A program made the translations under genes and the position numbers. From Tupaia tana (taxonomy: Eukaryota > Chordata > Mammalia > Scandentia > Tupaiidae): 64,000 nucleotides of DNA. Where the stretch lies: positions 4,593,985 to 4,657,984 of the forward strand of contig JAKSZU010000011.1 of the NCBI GenBank assembly GCA_026018925.1, given 5' to 3'. The stretch's first letter is position 1. Each line of letters opens with the position of its first letter. Positions 57,867 to 64,000 of the stretch are shown piece by piece. A model generated the notes under the pieces. It saw only the letters and a program-made list of their open reading frames with translations. It did no database searches and was not told the DNA's origin.

Positions 57867-58190
57867 GCTATAGGACATGTGCACTCGCTGAGAAGAGAAA
57901 GAGAGAGGAGGTGAGAAATCATCCCCCCCCCCCCCCCAGGTGAGATGGGCACAATCCACCAATCCCTTCTCCTCCATTCTACTCTTGAGATTTTGGGCAT
58001 GCATGCACATGTGCCCAGCATGTTCTCAAGTCACAGGATCCAGGACTCAAACTACACAGATGACTATATGGGACCTTAACCGCCACATCACCTGCTTGCC
58101 CAATTTTGTTGTTTATAAGCCACTCAAGCCATTTATAAGCCATTCAAGCCATGATATTCCATTGTAGTAGACCTAACTGACTAGGACAAT
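57511..58190 (+). mobile_element. MaLR-type (MST/THE1-like) LTR fragment, interrupted by a SINE
   Basis: Text such as aattaatatgttgaaattct, gaggtggagcctttggaagg, aattaggtcatgagg, cccttataaaaggg and ctaggactgtgagaaataaa is characteristic of mammalian MaLR LTRs. A minus-strand SINE (57820-58103) splits it; LTR copy A cuts its 5' end. Confidence 0.75.
57820..58103 (-). mobile_element. L-form SINE in the MaLR LTR
   Basis: TSD approx aattttgttg; T45 run (57822-57866) and C14 run inside. Confidence 0.85.
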
Positions 58191-58197
58191 ATTTTTA

Positions 58198-58466
58198 TTA
58201 TTCTCCAAGTGTTTCTTCATATTAGAGCACGTATGTATGCACATAAGAGTGAGAGAGTGTGAAAGAGAGAGAAAGAGATAAGCACCCTCCACAGGATTTG
58301 GTCATGTCACAATCCCCTCTAGCCCATCAGATCTTGGGCACTAGTGCATGCCTGGCATGCTGCAAGCTTTGGGTGCATGCTTTAGGCTGACTGGGGCTGG
58401 GATTAGAATCATGGTCACCCTTGGGATCTGGCTTTTATTAACCACTGCACCATCTGCTGGCCCCAG
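58198..58466 (-). mobile_element. D-form SINE
   Basis: Reverse D-form; ends cactgcaccatctgctggcc. Confidence 0.63.
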
Positions 58467-58519
58467 GATCTAGCTTCTCTTAAACAGAGCATTACTACCG
58501 CCATGCAGCTGGCCTGACA

Positions 58520-58682
58520 GTGTATTATTTTATGTATGTATGCATTATTCAATTTGACCAGAGAGAGACACACAGAAGGGAAGGGAGAGGGAGAAAGCAA
58601 ACTGCCAGGTCCGGGGAGCTCAAACCGTGGTTGGCCATGTGAGAGTCCAGTGCCTTAATCACCACATCACCTGCCAGCCCCC
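58520..58682 (-). mobile_element. S-form SINE
   Basis: Reverse S-form; ends cacctgccagccc. Confidence 0.85.
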
Positions 58683-58689
58683 AAAGTAT

Positions 58690-59342
58690 ATTATTATTAT
58701 TTGAGAGAGAGATTTTTGCTATAGAGTTGTGCACTCGCTGGAGAGACAGAGAGACAGAAAGTGAGAACTCACCCCTAGTGAGGATGGCCACACTGCAATA
58801 CCTTCTCCTCCATTTTCCTCTTGGGGATTTTGGGCACACACACACACACACACACACACATGCCTGGTGTGACTTTAAAGCTGCCAGGTCTAGGACTCAA
58901 ACCATGGTCCACTGTGGAGGGCACTGCATACGGAAGCCATCTTGAGCTATCCGCCATCTTGAGCTATCCATCATCTTGGAAACCATTAGGCTTCACTTTC
59001 TCACTGAACAAACCGTTTCTCAAAAATCATGTGACCAACTGCTCTCCCCAAGGGGCAGTTGGGTTTCTAGGCAACGGGAGAGATCCACCCACACCAATGA
59101 TTGGTTCATGCTGTTCTATCTCATTTGCATTTCAGGCAACCAATTGGTGCCCACCAGCCTGTATATAACTCGCTATTTTTCCTCAATAAACAGACGACCC
59201 TGAAGAGTTGTAACACTGCGTAGTCTCCGTGCTGTTTGTCCGGTCTCTCACTCCTTCCCTCAGGAAACCTGTTCGACTGTCCCGCGGGTCGGGACAGTCC
59301 ACCACATGGGAGTCCAGGGACATTATTCCTATTGCTGGTCCC
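58690..59342 (-). mobile_element. L-form SINE split by solo LTR copy B
   Basis: Parts 58690-58912 and 59297-59342; (CA)n inside at 58837-58860. Confidence 0.88.
58913..59296 (+). mobile_element. Solo LTR (copy B of the same family), 6-bp TSD, inserted in a SINE
   Basis: Starts TGTGGAGGGCACTGC and ends GGGTCGGGACA, with a perfect TSD gtccac (58907-58912 and 59297-59302) inside a minus-strand L-form SINE. A TATA box lies at 59161-59168 and AATAAA at 59185-59190. It has CCAAT-type boxes and atttgcat. It aligns with copy A over the last ~130 bp with few differences; U3 is diverged and shorter. Confidence 0.87.
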
Positions 59343-59370
59343 CACAATATATTATTTTTAAAAAATGAAA

Positions 59371-59623
59371 ATGGGGCCAGCAGGTGACATGAAGGTTAAG
59401 CTCGTTGGATGCCACATGGCTGTTAAGGCGGTTGGATTCCACATAGCTGACTCTGTGGTTCAAGTCCCCAGACCTGGTGGCTTGAAAAATCACTCCAGGT
59501 ATGTGTTCGTGTGCCCAAAATCTCTAGAAGAGAATGGAGAAGGGATTTTGGTGAGGCCATCCTTCCTGGGGGGTGATTTCTCACTCCCCTGTCTCTCTGG
59601 TACATGCAGCCTATAGCAAAAAC

Positions 59624-59676
<53 letters not shown>

Positions 59677-59680
59677 AAAT
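59371..59680 (+). mobile_element. L-form SINE with duplicated head and (AAAT)n tail
   Basis: The gttaag..ttggatgccacatggct segment occurs twice (59393-59450); tail is an AAAT microsatellite (59626-59678). Confidence 0.82.
59626..59678 (+). repeat. (AAAT)n microsatellite
   Basis: About 13 units of AAAT. Confidence 0.93.
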
Positions 59681-60580
59681 GGATCCCCAGCACCACACTC
59701 TCCCTCCCTGTCATAGTTTCTGTCCTTTGTGTATCGCTTTACTGTATGTGCCTGTAAGTTCCCTGACGCCCCATCTCCAGATTCAGTGGTTCAGAGAATG
59801 AGTCACTGGCTTTAGGTTGCAAAGTGGGATTCCCCTCAGGCAAAGTCAGAAGCACAATCCAAGAGAGTCTGCCCAGATGGGCTTCCTGTTGCTCTCCTCA
59901 GTGTAAGTGCTGTTTTTTTCTCCCCTGACCTTACAGAACTTGTCTTGATGAGGGGGGCGTGTTCAAGTCAGAGTGGCCTTTTTTTAGTCATCTCAGTACA
60001 AATCTGTGGAAGGGAAATCACCAGGGGTGGCAAGGCGGACTCTGTGCGGCCGGTTGTCAGGATACCTACGTGGGCCCCCAAGTGCTAGGAGGGATCCCGA
60101 CCTCCCTGGTCATTTAGACGTTGGACAGAGAACCTGTTTCCCTCTGATGTCACACTGTACCTTTTACCTGTACCCGCTCAGTTACAGACTGTAGTTAGGT
60201 GGGGGCGAGCTGGGAGACGGCACCGCTTTGGAGTTGGAGGTTGAAGAGTGGGAAAAAGTGGCATAGCAAGATGGAGAGGCTCTTGAGAAAGCAGGGCAGG
60301 AAGGGAGCAGAAAAGTAGCAAACAAAACTCCAGAGGAGTAAACCGGACTGGAGAAGTTCAGCGGTGCCCTGCAGAAGTCTGTGGCCTGAGGAGAAAAGCT
60401 GTTCCAACACAGGGAGCTCATGGTCTGACAGTGGAGGCTCAATCTTTAAGTGGCCTGCGAGGACTACTTCTGTCTCCTGCCTGGGACCCAGCGCCTAGTC
60501 ATTTGACATGTATCACAGGCAGAATAAACATTTGTCAACGAACAAGCTGTTTTCTATTTCCTGTGTCTCGGTTTGCTCAG
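59681..60580. other. Repeat-poor stretch before the second CpG island
   Basis: About 900 bp without SINEs, of mixed GC. Contains an aataaa (60522-60527) but no gene that I recognise. Confidence 0.4.
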
Positions 60581-60607
60581 CGCTGGTGACCTTGGTTCAA
60601 GAGCAAG
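60581..60607 (+). other. Exon-like 27-nt segment with strong splice sites
   Basis: Acceptor tttcctgtgtctcggtttgctcag ends at 60580, and donor CAAG|gtgagt is at 60607/60608. No transcript evidence, so it may be chance. Confidence 0.25.
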
Positions 60608-60632
60608 GTGAGTGTGTGTGTTACTGTGGTCT

Positions 60633-60764
60633 CAGGCTTTGATCGCTTTGGATGAGGATGTGGACACTAACCTAACCCAGGCGCTGACACTGATCCATCA
60701 TGTGTTTGAGGACCATGATGTACAAGGAGCCCTAGATCTCATTTCTTTTCTTTCTTCTTCTTAA
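60633..60764 (+). other. Short open frame with coding-like composition
   Basis: Reads QALIALDEDVDTNLTQALTL then IHHVFEDHDVQGALDLISFL, 43 codons to a stop, in a repeat-free stretch just after an acceptor-like ctcag. I do not recognise the family; it could be the last exon or a pseudogene piece of an unidentified gene. Confidence 0.25.
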
Positions 60765-60810
60765 CTTATTCAGTTCATTAAAAAAACAATGACAAAAAAA
60801 TTTCAGTTGG

Positions 60811-61082
60811 GGGACCAGCAGTTAGCGTAATGGCTATGTCGTTGGACTCCCATGTAGTCGACCGTGGTTTGAATCCCGGACCCGGTGGCTTAAACTCACG
60901 CTGGGCGTGTGTGCGTGCATGCCCAAGATCCCAAGAAGAGAATGGAGGAGAAGGGATTGCGCGTGGCCATCCCCCCTGGGGGGTGATTTCTCGCTTTCTG
61001 TCTCTCTGTCTCTGTCTGTCTGTCTGGTGAGCGCACGCTCCCTATAGCAAAAACCTCTCCAAAAAAAAAAAAAAAAAAAGAA
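60811..61082 (+). mobile_element. L-form SINE
   Basis: TSD atttcagttg on both sides; near-consensus. Confidence 0.93.
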
Positions 61083-61151
61083 AAAATTTCAGTTGCAATA
61101 CTACAATTTTGCAAAAAGATGCACACTCGTCATACCTTTCTTTTCTTTCTT

Positions 61152-61490
61152 TCTTTTTTTTTTTGAGAAGTTTTTGCTAGAGGGTGTGTGCACTCAACAG
61201 ACAGAGAGAAACAGAGAGACAGAAAGCGGGAAATCACCCACCCTCCCACGGGGGGATGGCCACGCTGCAATCCCTTCTCCTCCATTCTCTCGCTCGGTGT
61301 GACAAAAAAAAAGGCCATGTTGACTTGGGCATGTGACACACAGCCCTCATCAAAACAAGCTCTGTAAGGTCAGGGGAGAAAGGACAGCACTTACACTGAG
61401 GAGAGCAACAGGGAGCCTATCACACCGTGTCTGGGATTTGACTACATGTGAGTCCAGCGACATAGCCATAACACAACTACTGGTCCCCAG
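61152..61490 (-). mobile_element. L-form SINE carrying a 130-bp foreign insert
   Basis: SINE text 61152-61302 and 61420-61490; between them lies non-SINE sequence (about 61304-61418). Confidence 0.8.
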
Positions 61491-61689
61491 GTCAGCATTA
61501 GGCAAAATGCTCTTTTGATAGATAAATTGCCAAATACTATCGTGAACTATTTCAGATAATACAAAAGAAAAAGATTTTGATTTGTTTCTCTCTTGTAAAC
61601 AAAAGTTTATCATTTATTCTTTCTTTTTCGGTCTCACACCACCCACTGTCTAGACCTCATTTCATTTCACCAGTTCTTTGACAGGTGGG

Positions 61690-62190
61690 GCAGGAGGCTC
61701 AGATAGAGACTCGCCCCAAGCCACAACGCAGCGAGGGTGTGTTCTCCCATTATGTAAACTGTTCAGGGACGATCTCCTTCCACGCCACGGACACCGATTT
61801 CCGGCGACGCGCGAAACAGCCACACGGTTCAGCCACGACTTTAGCTCAAGCGCTCCCCACACCCGAGCCGAGCGCATCGACGCTCTACTTCCTAGGCCTG
61901 GAAAAAGAGCGAGTTGGATCGACTGTTTTACCTGCTAGGGGAGCTGAGCGCTGATTGGCTGAGGGCGGACCTGCCGCGCGCATGCGGAGACGCCATGGGG
62001 CTCGGGGTCGGCGGCCCGAGCTGAGAGATGGGTTCGTCGTTAGGTGTGAGGTGACCCGAATCAGGCCCCAGGGCCGCAGTCCAGCTCCCCGAGTGCCTAG
62101 AAACCGCCAGAGGCGGGGCAGGAGGGCTGAGGAGGGACTCGGGTCACCCAGTTCTGTCCAGTGCACGGCGAAGTCGCCCTGAGGTCTGGC
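61690..62190. promoter_or_regulatory. Second CpG island, unassigned promoter
   Basis: About 500 bp rich in CG, free of repeats. It has an inverted CCAAT box (ATTGG, 61954-61958), an NRF1-like gcgcgcatgcgg (61976-61987) and cgccatgg at 61991-61998. No TATA box and no coding exon were found. Possible donors are ttag|gtgtgag on the plus strand (about 62044) and ctgag|gtgagt on the minus strand (62245/62244). The gene it serves is not visible; ZNF287 already has its own island, so this may drive a neighbour or a noncoding RNA. Confidence 0.65.
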
Positions 62191-62408
62191 TCCTGTCTTT
62201 GCCCCTGGGGGCCCTTTCCTAGACTCCGGGGTCTTTAGACTCACCTCAGAGTCCCTTGTTTTGTTTCTCTGCTTTCATCCCTCCCCCTCTGCTTTGCCGC
62301 GGTCCTTTTTCTTGCTATCCCTCGAGTATATTCAAGAGAAAAAAATTTTTTGGAGGGGGTTAAATGTCTTTAATTGGAACGCCAACAAACTGTCTAGTTA
62401 CAGATTTT

Positions 62409-62462
<54 letters not shown>
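62409..62462 (+). repeat. (CA)n microsatellite
   Basis: About 26 uninterrupted CA units. Confidence 0.96.
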
Positions 62463-62467
<5 letters not shown>

Positions 62468-62798
62468 GGCAGTAGCTAAGTCTGTAGGCAATACGGCCAA
62501 AGCTACAGGATAAAAAACAAACTCCTCAGATCCAAATGAGGGAGCCCTGGTACATACAGGCTAATCACGACTAGTGCTACTGGTATTTCTTAACTCTAGG
62601 CGGTTGGAAGACGTCCTAAATAAGCCCACTCAGAACATTCAAATATCCCTTTTCCAGTTTCCAATTCATTAATAAAGATACTTTTTAAGTCGATATTTCA
62701 GAAAACTTTTTCCAAGTCGCTTTATTTACAACGACAACTTTTAAAAGGTCACCAAAGTTAAATGGACAATCAACTAGGCAGAAATGGCTTTACAGGGG

Positions 62799-63063
62799 GA
62801 ACCTGCAGTTAGCGTAATGGCTGTGTCGATGGACTCCCACATAGTCGACTGCGGTTCGCGTCCTGGACCCGGTGGCTTAAAACTCACGTTGGGCGTGTGT
62901 GCGTGTGTGCCCAAGATCCTGAGAGGAAAATGGAGGAGAAGGGATTGCGGCGTGGCCATCCCCTCTGGGGGGTGATCTCTCACTTTCTGTCTCTATGTCT
63001 CTCTCTCTCTGGCGAGCGCACACGTCCTATAGTGAAAACCTCTCGAAAAAAAAAAAAAGAAAA
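62799..63063 (+). mobile_element. L-form SINE, young subfamily
   Basis: TSD agaaatggctttacagg / agaaaaggctttacagg; B box GGTTCGCGTCC. Confidence 0.93.
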
Positions 63064-63159
63064 AGAAAAGGCTTTACAGGAAGAGGAAAAGCCCAAAATG
63101 CCATTTTCTATAGAGAACCCACCGTTCAGTTTTATTCAGAGCAAAGAAAAAAAGAAACT

Positions 63160-63418
63160 TTTTTTTTTTTTGGGAGAGGTTTTTGCTAGAGGGAGTATCC
63201 ACTTGTCAGAAAGACAGAGACATAGAGACCGAAAGCGAGAAATCACCTCCCAGAGGGGATGGCCACTCAATCCCTTCTCCTCTATTCTCCTCTCTAGGAT
63301 CTTGGGCATGCATGCACATGCTCCTAGTGTGAGTTTAAGCCACCGAGTCTGGGACTGGAACCATGGTTGATTACATGGGAGTTCAGCGACATAGCCATTA
63401 CACCAACCGCTGGTTCCA
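63160..63418 (-). mobile_element. L-form SINE next to HAL1 copy 2
   Basis: Reverse L-form; ends aaccgctggttcc. Confidence 0.87.
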
Positions 63419-63419
63419 A

Positions 63420-64000
63420 AAAAGTCAAAAGGCATAAAATTCCATTTTACCAGTTCAGTCTCATGTACTTTATCTTCTGTTGTGGTTCAATTTTCCAAAT
63501 TAAATTTTGGAATATAATATTCAACCTCAGGTTTGTCCTTATGATTAAATTGGTCATTTTCTTAGTTTTTGAATTCTTATTTCTGTGTGACTGTATTTAA
63601 TTTTCCTGGTATAGCACTCCCTGCAGAACTTCTTGGATATCTGGTCTGGTGTTGGTAAATTCAGGTTTTGTTTATCTGGGAATGTTCTTGTCTTTTTATC
63701 TCATATGAAGGATGATCTTGCTGGGTATCTTGGTTGCAGTCGCTTTTCCCTTAACACTTTGAATATATTTTCCCATTCTTTCCTCACTGGCATTGTTTCC
63801 AATGAGAGATCTGTTGTTGGCCTGATGGGGTATCCTTGGTAGGTAACTTGATGTTTTCTCTCTTGCCAATCTTAGTATCTTTCCTCACTGGCATTGTTTC
63901 CAATGAGAGATCCGCTGTCAGCCTGATGGGGTATCCTTGGTAGGTAACTTGATGTTTTCTCTCTTGCCAATCTTAGTATCTTGTCTTTGTGGTTTTGGTC
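63420..64000 (-). mobile_element. Second HAL1-like copy, cut by the window edge
   Basis: The reverse complement of 64000-63598 matches the ORF1 C-terminal half of the HAL1 at 52780-53093. The reverse complement of 63597-63420 matches the sequence right after that ORF1 stop (53094-53275). The shared ORF1-to-3'UTR boundary supports one HAL1 family. It contains a 101-bp tandem duplication (63781-63982) that breaks the frame. Confidence 0.78.
63781..63982. repeat. 101-bp tandem duplication inside the HAL1 ORF1
   Basis: Unit 63781-63881 repeats at 63882-63982 with about four mismatches, all within positions 63811-63820 of unit 1. The HAL1 copy at 52780-52900 has a single unit. Confidence 0.9.

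Noticed and set aside
57044-59296. A single provirus bounded by the two similar LTRs
   Set aside because: The two LTRs have different TSDs (gaactg and gtccac), and the DNA between them is MaLR and SINE sequence, not gag-pol-env.

Overview
The window is nuclear DNA from a placental mammal. It has one multi-exon SCAN-KRAB zinc-finger gene, two CpG islands, three processed pseudogenes, LINE-1, MIR, MER5A-like and MaLR-like fossils, and more than 120 copies of a tRNA-derived SINE. The SINE has a near-perfect Pol III B box (GGTTCGANTCC) and resembles, from memory, the CYN SINEs of colugos (Dermoptera, Galeopterus/Cynocephalus). That species call is an inference; no database was searched. There is nothing bacterial, no CRISPR array and no functional tRNA or rRNA gene.

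The only intact protein gene is on the minus strand and I recognise it as ZNF287 (SCAN + KRAB-A + 14 C2H2 fingers). Its coding exons can be joined by hand with consensus splice sites and correct phases: 32318-31916, 30936-30839, 26686-26560, 26098-26012 and 10863-9296. They give a 760-residue open frame. A probable noncoding first exon ends at 35058 inside a CpG island (about 34780-35420) with NRF1-, YY1- and CCAAT-like motifs. The 3' UTR runs left of 9296, probably to about 7680, in a SINE-free stretch.

Layout. 1-6710: SINE array, an interrupted MIR and an FKBP11 retrocopy in a stack of insertions. 6710-35400: ZNF287, with introns full of SINEs, a 1.3-kb solo LTR (14714-16012), an RPL39 pseudogene and a GC-rich retroposon with a LINE-1-like tail (33187-34345). 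35400-46260: intergenic SINE-rich DNA, an old L1-like fragment and a PPIA pseudogene. 46260-56760: two abutting ancient L1 ORF2 remnants in opposite orientations, split by many SINEs and by a HAL1 (half-L1) element at 51775-53948. 57044-59302: two related solo LTRs with perfect 6-bp target-site duplications, a MaLR-like LTR and SINEs. 59680-62400: a mostly repeat-poor stretch with a second, unassigned CpG-island promoter. 62400-64000: SINEs and a second HAL1-like copy on the minus strand, cut by the window edge.

SINE terms used below. L-form: about 230-260 bp, starting ggg(a)accagcag and ending cctatagcgaaaacctctc plus poly(A). S-form: about 150-170 bp, same tRNA head, then a CT-rich tract and ggtcaaattaaaataaa. 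D-form: an older, more divergent relative ending near ctctcatgtg..tatcatgagtaaa. TSD means target-site duplication. SINE boundaries were read by eye and are good to about +/-10 bp unless a TSD is given.
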